In this document: piece after piece, positions 1 through 7,055 of the stretch
How the letters are laid out: each line of letters starts with the position of its first letter
How positions within the stretch are numbered: the stretch's first letter is position 1
Origin: Gemmatimonadota bacterium
GTDB taxonomy: Bacteria > Gemmatimonadota > Gemmatimonadetes > Longimicrobiales > Gaopeijiaceae
Assembly: GCA_016873995.1 (NCBI GenBank)
Contig: VGVR01000013.1
Span: 1-64,000 of the forward strand
DNA: 64,000 nt
Reading direction: 5' to 3'
Program-made: the position numbers and the translations under genes
Notes under the pieces: generated by a model
Databases searched by the model: none
Seen by the model: the letters and a program-made list of their open reading frames with translations, nothing else
What the model was told of the DNA's origin: nothing

Positions 1-848
1 CCCCGCCCGCCCCTTCCGCCACGTCCCCGTCCGGCCGCTGCCGGCGGGCCGCCTGCGCCGGCAGCTGCGCCACCGGGCCCTGCACCCCGGCCGTCTGCGG
101 CGCCTTCCGCAGGAGGCGCAGCCTCGACGAGCGACTCGAACGAGATCACGCCGCCCACGGGGCCTTGGTGCTTCCAGAGCGTCATGTTGACCTCACGGAG
201 ATCGCGCTCACCACGATCGAACGCCCAGAAGCGCACCTCGACGGGTCGGCCGACCGAGGTGGTCAGGCGCTGAGGAGACTCGATTCCCTTGATGCCGATC
301 CCCTCTGGACCGCTTTCCGCAAACCGGACGGTCGGTCGCAGCGAGCCTTCCGCCTGCGGCGTCCAGCTCATCTCGTAGGCGGCCTCGAAGCCGATCAGCC
401 CCTGGCGGGCGGTGTGTGTCCTGCCAGGCACCTTCGTAGTCACGCCGTTCGTGGTCAGCGTCCACCACACGTCACCCTCGAAGTCCGCCGGGATCGTGAC
501 TGCGAACGTGCCGCGCTCGCGCGGTCCGCCGAAGCCGCCGTACGAAACCACCGGGAACGTCGTGGGCTGCATGCCGTCGAACTCGCGCGGCTCGATGAAG
601 TTGTTCGGGCCGAGCGGGATCTCGATGAGGTCTTCCTCGTTCCGGTTCATGAACCCGAACGACAGCGTGTGCGAGCCATCCGGGTTCGTGAAAAACCCGT
701 CGAAGTACGGCGCGACGAAATTCGCTCGGGAATTCGGTGGCGCCAGCGGGAACTCTCGCCGCGTCCAGTCCTGCGCTGCCACCGGCTGCGCGGCCAGCGC
801 GGCCAGCCCGACTACCGAAACCGTCACTGCCTCTATGAAGCGTGCCAC
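1..848 (-). CDS. secreted protein of unknown function, 3' end cut by the window edge
   Basis: The reading frame is open from a GTG at 848-846 to the window edge, so the C-terminus lies outside. The start is set by a purine-rich AGGAGAGAAGGAGA just upstream. Residues 1-27 look like a signal peptide ending VAAQ-DW, so the mature protein should be exported. The body is rich in Trp, Phe and Gly (FGFMNRNEED, VWWTLTTNG) and looks like a beta-sandwich. After about residue 240 it becomes an Ala/Gly/Pro/Arg-rich low-complexity tail. I do not recognise the family. No ATG lies near the true start, which makes the gene easy to miss; other-frame ORFs over it are shadows. Confidence 0.7.
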   Translation of the reverse strand, partial: MARFIEAVTVSVVGLAALAAQPVAAQDWTRREFPLAPPNSRANFVAPYFDGFFTNPDGSHTLSFGFMNRNEEDLIEIPLGPNNFIEPREFDGMQPTTFPVVSYGGFGGPRERGTFAVTIPADFEGDVWWTLTTNGVTTKVPGRTHTARQGLIGFEAAYEMSWTPQAEGSLRPTVRFAESGPEGIGIKGIESPQRLTTSVGRPVEVRFWAFDRGERDLREVNMTLWKHQGPVGGVISFESLVEAAPPAEGAADGRGAGPGGAAAGAGGPPAAAGRGRGGRGGR

Positions 849-990
849 TCTCCTTCTCTCCTTGGGTGAATCGACTCACTTCGCGTGAGCCGCCTGGGCC
901 CCCGTCCTCGACCCCGAGTGATACCGCCGATCCGTCGACGTGAGCCCTCCGGCCACCCTCAAGACGCGGGAGGGGGCCGTTTTGTTTACG

Positions 991-1284
991 CTACGCCTCC
1001 AACACCACGATCGGTGCCAGCGCCGCTACCGCGGCCGCGAGCTGCAGCCCCAGCACCATCAGCGCCTGCCGCGGCGCCCGCGGCAGCCAAGTCACGGCAA
1101 ACATGCCGATGATCGGAAGCTGCGCCACCAGCAGCAGCTGAAACACCCTCGCCGTGGCGCCCTCGTCTTCCTGTCGGACCACGCCGTAGATCGCCAGAAA
1201 GCCGACGACGAGCGCCAGCGCGGCGCCGGACATCAGGAGCGGCAGGAACGCGCCCGGCTTCTTCAGCAGCGTGGCGAGCGTCAT
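991..1284 (-). CDS. small multi-pass membrane protein, unknown function
   Basis: 97 residues from the ATG at 1284. Three hydrophobic stretches (about residues 14-35, 48-66 and 73-94) predict three membrane helices with very short loops. The frame extends upstream to a GTG at 1374, but that extra 30-residue segment is Pro/Gly/Arg-rich and runs towards the regulator's operator, so I prefer the inner start. The Shine-Dalgarno signal is weak. It is divergent from the TetR gene at 1429, which makes it the likely target of that regulator. The family is not recognised. Confidence 0.6.
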   Translation of the reverse strand: MTLATLLKKPGAFLPLLMSGAALALVVGFLAIYGVVRQEDEGATARVFQLLLVAQLPIIGMFAVTWLPRAPRQALMVLGLQLAAAVAALAPIVVLEA

Positions 1285-1379
1285 CTGGGGGCTGCTTCCG
1301 CCCTCGGAGGCGGGGAGGGGTTCGGGGCCGCCGCGCTTCGCGGGCGGCCTTGACTGCTCAGGACGTGGGAGCAACTTGC

Positions 1380-1389
1380 TGACCGGTCA
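1380..1389. promoter_or_regulatory. palindromic TetR-type operator
   Basis: TGACCGGTCA is a perfect 10-bp palindrome in the intergenic gap between the membrane protein gene (minus strand, starts 1284) and the TetR gene (plus strand, starts 1429). TetR proteins usually bind such palindromes in their own divergent promoter. Autoregulation and control of the divergent gene are inferred. Confidence 0.5.
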
Positions 1390-1428
1390 TTAAGTAGGCA
1401 ACCCACAAGAGCACTTGGATCCCGGGCC

Positions 1429-2079
1429 ATGAAGTCCCTTCCCGATGCGGCGCCCCGCTGGCGGCGGCGACCTACCGAGCGCCCCCAAGAGATCTTGGAT
1501 GCCGCGCTCCAAGTGTTTTCCGAACAAGGGCTGGCGCGAGCCCGCGTCGAGGACATCGCGACCCAGGCCGGCGTCTCCAAGGGTACGGTCTATCTCTACT
1601 TCGACAGCAAAGAGGATCTGTTTCGCGAGTCGGTCCGGAACCGGATCGCCCGGACGGTGGAGATGCTCGAGGCGGCTGCTCCGCCCGGAAATTCCGTCGC
1701 GCGTATCCAGCGCTTCATCGACGCGTACTGGCAACACCTACGCCAGCCGATGTTCGGCAGCATCTACCGCCTGATCCTCGCCGAGCTGCCGCAGTTTCCC
1801 GGGTTCACTCAGTTCTATGGCGAAGAGGTGTCGGGCAGGGTGATCGAGCTAGCCGCGCACATCGTTCAGGAAGGGGTGGACGAAGGTCGCTTCCGGCCGA
1901 TCGACCCCATGGTGGCCGCGCGCATGATCGTCGGGCTCATCGTGCAGCACGCGATTTGGACCAGCCAGCCGAGGCTCTTCCCCCGCGTGGGGAACCGGTC
2001 GGATGCCGACATAGGGAACGAGATCAAGGCGTTCCTGCTCTCGGCGCTCCTGCCGCCAGCAACGAAGGGCACTGCTTGA
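1429..2079 (+). CDS. TetR/AcrR-family transcriptional regulator
   Basis: 216 residues, typical TetR length. The N-terminal helix-turn-helix spans about residues 19-65, with the family signatures ILDAALQVFSEQG, VEDIATQAGVSKGTVY and LYFDSKEDLF. The remainder is a helical ligand-binding and dimerisation domain with a TetR_C-like AARMIVGLIVQHAIW segment. It probably represses its own promoter and the divergent small membrane protein gene through the palindrome at 1380-1389. The ligand is unknown. An efflux or membrane-stress role would fit the family but is not shown by the sequence. Confidence 0.93.
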   Translation: MKSLPDAAPRWRRRPTERPQEILDAALQVFSEQGLARARVEDIATQAGVSKGTVYLYFDSKEDLFRESVRNRIARTVEMLEAAAPPGNSVARIQRFIDAYWQHLRQPMFGSIYRLILAELPQFPGFTQFYGEEVSGRVIELAAHIVQEGVDEGRFRPIDPMVAARMIVGLIVQHAIWTSQPRLFPRVGNRSDADIGNEIKAFLLSALLPPATKGTA

Positions 2080-2171
2080 GCGCGATGTGACGCGTCCTTC
2101 CACCCTCCGCCGGTCGCGGCGGGCGGACGGCGGCGGCACACGCGGAGTAGTAGGTTCGCGCGCGCACCCGC

Positions 2172-2810
2172 TCAGGTACCCAGCGATTCGCGCACGAGGA
2201 TCACCCGCACGCGCCGGCGCGGGTCGAAGTGCAGCATCAGCCTCTCCGCCCATACCGAGCTCGAGCCCTGCGCGCGCATCTTTCGGTCCTCCATGGGGAG
2301 GCAGTATTCGCGGATGCGACGAAGTCCTTCGTCGACGTCGCGCACGATCTTCTGGTGTCCCACGATGAGCACCACCGAGCCCGCGGCGTACGCGTAGGGG
2401 CTCAGCTGACTCCCCGTACCCGACGCGACGAGTAGCTGGCCGTCCTCGGTGACCGCGTGGGCGCTCCCCAGGATGAAATCCGGGGCGGCACCCAACTTCC
2501 GCATCTCGCGACCCTGCGTTGAGCGATCCATGCCCTTGAGCCGGGCCCGCACCGAGTCGTAGCGCCCCGACTCGTCGATGTCGGCCGCGAGACCCAGCTC
2601 GCGCAGCGTCTCGGAACGAGCCGTGTGCACTTCAGCGCCGAGCGGTAGGAGCTCGAGCACTCGCTCCCGCGCGGCCGCGCCGCTCTCAGCCAGCTCGACG
2701 GCGAACCCTAGCTCCGCAAGCGCGCGCAGGACACGCTCCAGTCGCCCCGGGTCGGAAGGGCGAGTGAACTCGAGGTTCGACGGGCTGCGATCGGAGTGGG
2801 TCGGACTCAT
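2172..2810 (-). CDS. LUD-domain protein (LutC/YkgG family)
   Basis: 212 residues from the ATG at 2810; the frame runs further upstream but that part overlaps the next gene's promoter. The family core is visible in the C-terminal half: DFILGSAHAVTEDGQLL, then ASGTGSQLSPYAYA and VVLIVGHQKIVRD, ending with the Arg-rich RIREYCLPMEDRKM. LUD proteins such as LutC take part in lactate oxidation to pyruvate with LutA and LutB. No lutA or lutB is present here, so the substrate is open and this is best read as an orphan LUD protein. It is transcribed away from the cupin gene at 2884. Confidence 0.8.
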   Translation of the reverse strand: MSPTHSDRSPSNLEFTRPSDPGRLERVLRALAELGFAVELAESGAAARERVLELLPLGAEVHTARSETLRELGLAADIDESGRYDSVRARLKGMDRSTQGREMRKLGAAPDFILGSAHAVTEDGQLLVASGTGSQLSPYAYAAGSVVLIVGHQKIVRDVDEGLRRIREYCLPMEDRKMRAQGSSSVWAERLMLHFDPRRRVRVILVRESLGT

Positions 2811-2883
2811 TGGATGGGCACGCCAGGTCGTCGAGGAGAGGAATGGATAGTACGTTCTCCCCGACCCCTGGTAAGGAGAAGTC

Positions 2884-3366
2884 ATGACCCTGACGAAGCG
2901 CATCTCCGGACTCGCCGCACTTACAGTCCTCAGCTTCCCCGCAACCGCCGCCGCCCAGGAGGGCGTCGCCGTATGGAGCCGTGAGGAACTCACCCGCCGC
3001 GACGCCGCCCTCTCCCGGAACGTGGGCGCCGACCACTCCTCGAGGGAGACGCTCGCCGACTACGGCGACCACCGGTTCCGCTTCCTCTACCGCGACGCCG
3101 ACGGCCGCCCCGAGCAGCACAACAAGATCATCGACGTCGTCATCGTGCATAGCGGCCGCGGCACCCTGCTCGTCGGCGGCCGCATGGTGAACCCCACCGG
3201 AAACGCCGACACCGGTGAGTACCTCGGCACCGCCATCGAGGGCGGCCAGCGCCACGAGCTCGGGCCCGGCTCGGTCGCGCACATTCCGGCGGGGCTGCCG
3301 CACAGCTTCCTCGTGCCGGCCGGGGAGCACCTCACCTACGTGCTGGTGAAGTTTCCGGCGGAGTAG
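2884..3366 (+). CDS. exported cupin-domain protein
   Basis: 160 residues, with signal peptide MTLTKRISGLAALTVLSF ending AAAQ. AAGGAGA lies 5 nt before the ATG. A single cupin barrel follows: DVVIVHSGRGTLLVGG is the first cupin motif region and PGSVAHIPAGLPHSFLVPAGEH the second. The His residues in HNK and PHSF are candidate metal ligands. It is similar in type to the exported cupin at 19532. The substrate is unknown. It is followed by a strong hairpin terminator at 3391. Confidence 0.8.
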   Translation: MTLTKRISGLAALTVLSFPATAAAQEGVAVWSREELTRRDAALSRNVGADHSSRETLADYGDHRFRFLYRDADGRPEQHNKIIDVVIVHSGRGTLLVGGRMVNPTGNADTGEYLGTAIEGGQRHELGPGSVAHIPAGLPHSFLVPAGEHLTYVLVKFPAE

Positions 3367-3390
3367 GGCTCACCCCACCCAACCACGCCC

Positions 3391-3426
3391 AAGGGCCCGG
3401 CCACCACAGGTGACCGGGCCCTTTGG
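3391..3426 (+). terminator. hairpin terminator after the cupin gene
   Basis: AAGGGCCCGG (3391-3400) and CCGGGCCCTT (3414-3423) form a perfect 10-bp stem around a 13-nt loop, followed by TGG. The stem is 25 bp after the cupin stop. The T-run is short, so efficiency is uncertain. The symmetric stem could also act on the opposite strand. Confidence 0.6.
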
Positions 3427-3430
3427 CAAA

Positions 3431-3477
3431 CTTCCTTGGCAACCTCCCGTGGCGGCCTTCCTTGCCAACCTCCGTGG
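3431..3477. repeat. two imperfect direct repeats, about 21 bp
   Basis: The units at 3431-3452 and 3457-3477 both begin CTTCCTTG and continue as SCAACCTCC(C)GTGG. They differ by one substitution and one gap. A shorter related TTGGCAAACTT lies just before. They sit between the terminator and two larger hairpins in an otherwise empty intergenic region. Confidence 0.6.
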
Positions 3478-3505
3478 GCGACGTGCGCAGCATGTCGCCC
3501 CACGA

Positions 3506-3540
3506 GGCGGGTTTCCGACGCGAAGTGTCGGAAACCCGCC
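3506..3540. repeat. 14-bp perfect inverted repeat
   Basis: GGCGGGTTTCCGAC (3506-3519) pairs fully with GTCGGAAACCCGCC (3527-3540) around the 7-nt loop GCGAAGT. There is no T-tract, so it is either a rho-type or attenuating structure or part of an intergenic repeat element. Confidence 0.7.
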
Positions 3541-3545
3541 GGCTG

Positions 3546-3612
3546 GGGTTGGCGACGCCGCCGCGGACCGCCTACGAGAAGTCAGCGCGCGGACCGGCGG
3601 TGTCGCCAACCC
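3546..3612. repeat. 18-bp inverted repeat abutting the cytochrome gene stop
   Basis: 3546-3563 pairs with 3595-3612 over 18 positions with a single G-U; the arm begins GGGTTGGCGACGCCGCC. The loop is about 31 nt. The right arm ends one base before the stop of the minus-strand gene at 3614, so it is probably the 3' mRNA structure of that gene. Confidence 0.65.
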
Positions 3613-3613
3613 G

Positions 3614-4972
3614 CTATTGGGTGACCCGACGCTCCTGACTCGCCTGCCGCTCCTCGAGCAGCTGCTGGTACCCCTCCTCGTCGAGGTGCGTCACCGCGAG
3701 CCACGCGTGCGACATCTCGTCCGAGGTGCGGTTCCCGTACTCGGCCCACAAATCGGGGTCGACCACGTTCGGGTTGTTCGCCGAGTTGTCGTACCACTGC
3801 TTCATGATGATCACGCCACCCGTCGGCACGAGCGGCGCCACCTGCTCATCGTAGATGTGGCTCTGGTGCCAGAGCGCGCTCCAGTTCGAGATCATGCTGA
3901 TGATTTCGATGCGCCCGGTCTCGGGATACAGGATCTCCATCGACGCGGAACGTAGGCGCAGGTGCCCGTGCGGCTGGAAGCTGTCGATCCGCACCGGGTG
4001 GTCGAACGTGAGGAAGCCCTGCGTCATCGCGGTGCCGTGGGGCTTCAGCACCAGCTCACCCTGCCGGATGCCGTACAGCCGCAGGTCCTGGCGGTAGCGA
4101 TACTGATAGTCCCGCGGATGGAGCCAGAGGCCCATCTCGACGACGTTGTCCTCGAGCACGTCGGTCTGGAGGTTCGTGCCGATCCCGCCGGGGAAGAGGT
4201 GGATATCCCAGGCGACGTACGCGTTCGCCGGAAGGAGCCGGCACACGCCGTCCGGAACGATTTCGCCGAGCTTGCCCATGGCGTACTCGGTGGCGTGCTC
4301 GCCCTGCGCGCCGACCCGCTCCAGGTCGCCGTTGTCGTTCTCCAGGCGGAAGGTGGAGTTCGCGTGGTGCACGACGGACTTCGCGTCACCGGCAGGCTTC
4401 ACCTGGATCGCCTTGATGCAGCGGTCTTCCGTGAGTCCCGAGGGGACAATCGGCCAGTGCATCATGTCCTGGCCGCCGAGCGGGACGTCGATCGGCGTGG
4501 AGCGGATGATCGCGTCGGGCTGGCCATACTCGCGCACGAACGCCCACTCGTCGGTGTCGATGAGATCGGGCGGAGGCGGCATATCCGCCGGATTGCCGAG
4601 CGGCGCACCCTGGTCGACCCACGCGACTACGGTAGCGATCTCCTGCTCAGAGAGGCGCCAGTCGTGCTGGAGCTCCTGGATGCCGATGTCGTTGTCGTAG
4701 TAGTACGGTGGCATCAGCCGGTTCGCGACTTGCTCGCCGATGCGGCGCGCGTAGCGGCGGGCATCCTCGTAGCTCACGAGGTCCATGGGTCCGATGCCAC
4801 CCGGACGGTGGCAGACCATGCAGTTGTTCTGGATGATCGGGGCGACGTCCTTGGCGTACGTCACCTCGGCAGGGGCGCCGGTCGTCGCGAAGCTGACTTG
4901 GGCGCTCGCGGGCAGGGCGATAGCCACGACCAGGGCGACTCCCCCGATCACGCGAAGGGGCAGATGAGACAC
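3614..4972 (-). CDS. cytochrome c / copper type II monooxygenase-like exported protein
   Basis: 452 residues from a GTG at 4972, chosen because GGAGG lies 5 nt upstream and the signal peptide then starts at residue 1 (LPLRVIGGVALVVAIALPAS, cleavage near ASAQ). One haem c site, CMVCH, sits near residue 50 in a small cytochrome c domain. The long C-terminal part carries family marks of copper type II ascorbate-dependent monooxygenases: VVHHANSTF, WDIHLFPGG, QPHGHLRLRS with an HxH pair, and WYDNSANNPNVVDPD. Likely a periplasmic copper oxygenase or redox protein fed by its own haem domain. The substrate is unknown. It is divergent from the serine hydrolase at 5155. Confidence 0.8.
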   Translation of the reverse strand: MSHLPLRVIGGVALVVAIALPASAQVSFATTGAPAEVTYAKDVAPIIQNNCMVCHRPGGIGPMDLVSYEDARRYARRIGEQVANRLMPPYYYDNDIGIQELQHDWRLSEQEIATVVAWVDQGAPLGNPADMPPPPDLIDTDEWAFVREYGQPDAIIRSTPIDVPLGGQDMMHWPIVPSGLTEDRCIKAIQVKPAGDAKSVVHHANSTFRLENDNGDLERVGAQGEHATEYAMGKLGEIVPDGVCRLLPANAYVAWDIHLFPGGIGTNLQTDVLEDNVVEMGLWLHPRDYQYRYRQDLRLYGIRQGELVLKPHGTAMTQGFLTFDHPVRIDSFQPHGHLRLRSASMEILYPETGRIEIISMISNWSALWHQSHIYDEQVAPLVPTGGVIIMKQWYDNSANNPNVVDPDLWAEYGNRTSDEMSHAWLAVTHLDEEGYQQLLEERQASQERRVTQ

Positions 4973-5154
4973 GGTCTCCTCCAGCGGAAGGGTCCAGTAC
5001 CAGCCCGTCCATAGTGCGCCGGGACTACGGCGTTGGCCAGAGGGTGAACTGGCCTCGATGTGCCATGCGGGCGGAGGTGGCGCCGGCCCTCCCCTCCGCC
5101 GAAGTTGGCGTGGTCGGGTCACGCACGGGTCACTTCCAGGGTCGGAGTCCATCG

Positions 5155-6387
5155 ATGGGAATGGTTCAGCGCCGCCGCACCGCCGTCCTCGTCACGGCGG
5201 CCTTGTTCGCCCTCCCGCTCGCACTCGCTGCGCAGACGACCGCCCGCCCCGAAGACGTCGGGCTGTCGAGTGAGGCGCTCGCGCGCATCGGTCCCGCCAT
5301 GCAGGCGCTGGTGGACTCGGGGCGTGTCGCCGGCGTGATGACGCTCGTCGCGCGCCGCGGTGAGGTCGTGCACTGGCAGGCGACGGGGTGGCGTGTGCTC
5401 GGCGAAGAGCGCCTGGAGCCAGATGACGTCTTCCGCATCTACTCGATGACCAAGCCGGTCACGAGCGTCGCGGTCATGATGCTCGTCGAGGAAGGTCGCC
5501 TCACCGTGGACACACGGCTCGCCGATATCCTTCCCCAATTCGCCAACGTGCAGGTCTGGGACCAGGGTCGCCTCCGCCCTCCCGCGAGCCCGATCCTGAT
5601 CCGGCACCTGCTCACGCACACCGCGGGCCTGGGGTACGGGGACATCGGCCGCACCCCGGTCGACTCTCTCTATAGGGGGGCGCGCCTCGGCGTCTGGGGA
5701 ACGGCCGGCAACCTGACGCAGACCGTCGATGCCATCGCGCGCCAGCCGCTCATCTTCGACCCCGGCACGCGCTTCAACTACAGCATGGGCATCGACGTGC
5801 TCGGCCGCGTCGTCGAAGTCCTCTCGGGGATGACGCTCGAGGACTTCTTCCGCGAGCGCATCTTCGAGCCGCTCCGCATGGACGACACGGGCTTCCATGT
5901 GCTCTGGGAGGACCTCCCGCGCCTCACCGCGGCATACGCGCCGAGCCCGCAGGGGCTGCGGCTGCTCGAGTCCCCTGTGGACGGCCAGCATACGCGGCCC
6001 GCGCAGTGGTTCTCGGGCGGCGGAGGGCTCACGTCCACGGCCAGCGACTACTTCCGCTTCGCGTCCATGCTGCTGAACGACGGTGAGCTGGACGGCGTCC
6101 GCATCCTCCGGCCGGAGACCGTGCGCACCATGACCGCGAACCAACTGCCACCCGAGCTGACGCCGGTGGCCATGGCCGGCCCGAACCACGGGTGGGGGTT
6201 CGGCTGGGCGGTCTCGGTCGGCGACCACGCCGGCGCCTACCGGTGGCTCGGCATCAGCGGAACCACGTTCTGGGTCGACCCCCAGCAAGACCTGATCGCG
6301 TTCGCGTGGGACCAGCTGCGCCCGAACGGCGCCGCGCCCATCGAGCGCATCCTGTCGGACATCGTCTACTCAGCGATAGAGAACTGA
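5155..6387 (+). CDS. serine hydrolase, class C beta-lactamase / esterase fold
   Basis: 410 residues. The start at 5155 is chosen for GGAG 7 nt upstream; it gives a signal peptide ending LALAAQ. The SxxK catalytic motif is SMTK near residue 102, in FRIYSMTKPVTSVAVMML. A Tyr motif (FNYSMG) and a late HGWGFGWAV complete the active site. Members act as beta-lactamases, D-Ala-D-Ala peptidases or esterases; nothing here points to antibiotic resistance, and esterase or carboxypeptidase activity is as likely. It is exported to the periplasm. It is followed after 5 bp by the DUF305 lipoprotein and probably co-transcribed with it. Confidence 0.88.
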   Translation: MGMVQRRRTAVLVTAALFALPLALAAQTTARPEDVGLSSEALARIGPAMQALVDSGRVAGVMTLVARRGEVVHWQATGWRVLGEERLEPDDVFRIYSMTKPVTSVAVMMLVEEGRLTVDTRLADILPQFANVQVWDQGRLRPPASPILIRHLLTHTAGLGYGDIGRTPVDSLYRGARLGVWGTAGNLTQTVDAIARQPLIFDPGTRFNYSMGIDVLGRVVEVLSGMTLEDFFRERIFEPLRMDDTGFHVLWEDLPRLTAAYAPSPQGLRLLESPVDGQHTRPAQWFSGGGGLTSTASDYFRFASMLLNDGELDGVRILRPETVRTMTANQLPPELTPVAMAGPNHGWGFGWAVSVGDHAGAYRWLGISGTTFWVDPQQDLIAFAWDQLRPNGAAPIERILSDIVYSAIEN

Positions 6388-6392
6388 GTCGT

Positions 6393-7055
6393 ATGCGCGT
6401 TGTCGCTCGTCCACCGCTGGTCGCCGTCGCCGTGCTCGCTGCGGGGTGCGCGTCGGGCGGCACTTCCCCGCGTACCGCCGACGGGCCGTCGATCGTCCAG
6501 CCGGGCGCGCCGGGCGCGGCAGGGCGCGTGGTGTCTGCGGCCGACCTCGCAGCGGCAAGCGGCCCGACGCACACCGACGCCGACGTGCATTTCTTGCATA
6601 TGATGGTGCCGCACCACGCGCAGGCGCTCGAGATGGCGGCGCTCGTACCGGCGCGCGCCGCCGGCGAGGCAGTCCGCCAGATGGCGCTCCGCATGGAGAT
6701 CTCGCAGCGCGACGAGATCGCGTGGATCGAGCGGTGGCTGCGCACGCGCGGTGAGCCCATGCCGGGGGAGCATCACTCGCCCGGGATGCCCATGCCTGCG
6801 CTCATGCCGGGCATGCTCACCCCAGCCGAGATGGACCTTCTGCGGGCGGCCCGGGGTGAGGACTTCGACCGGCTCTTCCTCGAGTCGATGATTCGCCATC
6901 ACGAAGGTGCGATCACGATGGTGGAGGAGCTGTTCGCCACGCCCGGCGCGGGGCAGGAGTCCGAGGTCTATCAGTTCGCGTCGGAGGTCGAGGTGGACCA
7001 GAGAATCGAGATCGATCGCATGAACGGGTTGCTACAAACAGGAGGCGGGCGATGA
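6393..7055 (+). CDS. DUF305 lipoprotein
   Basis: 220 residues from the ATG at 6393. The lipobox LAAGC near residue 18 predicts lipidation. Two related DUF305 halves are visible: HFLHMMVPHHAQALEMAAL and later FLESMIRHHEGAITMVEEL, each with the paired His motif (PHHAQA, RHHEGA). DUF305 is ferritin-like and helical and is often linked to metal or copper handling, but its role is not established. A Met/Pro/His-rich linker (SPGMPMPALMPGM) between the halves could bind metal. The stop overlaps the LVIVD gene by 4 bp, indicating translational coupling. Confidence 0.85.
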   Translation: MRVVARPPLVAVAVLAAGCASGGTSPRTADGPSIVQPGAPGAAGRVVSAADLAAASGPTHTDADVHFLHMMVPHHAQALEMAALVPARAAGEAVRQMALRMEISQRDEIAWIERWLRTRGEPMPGEHHSPGMPMPALMPGMLTPAEMDLLRAARGEDFDRLFLESMIRHHEGAITMVEELFATPGAGQESEVYQFASEVEVDQRIEIDRMNGLLQTGGGR

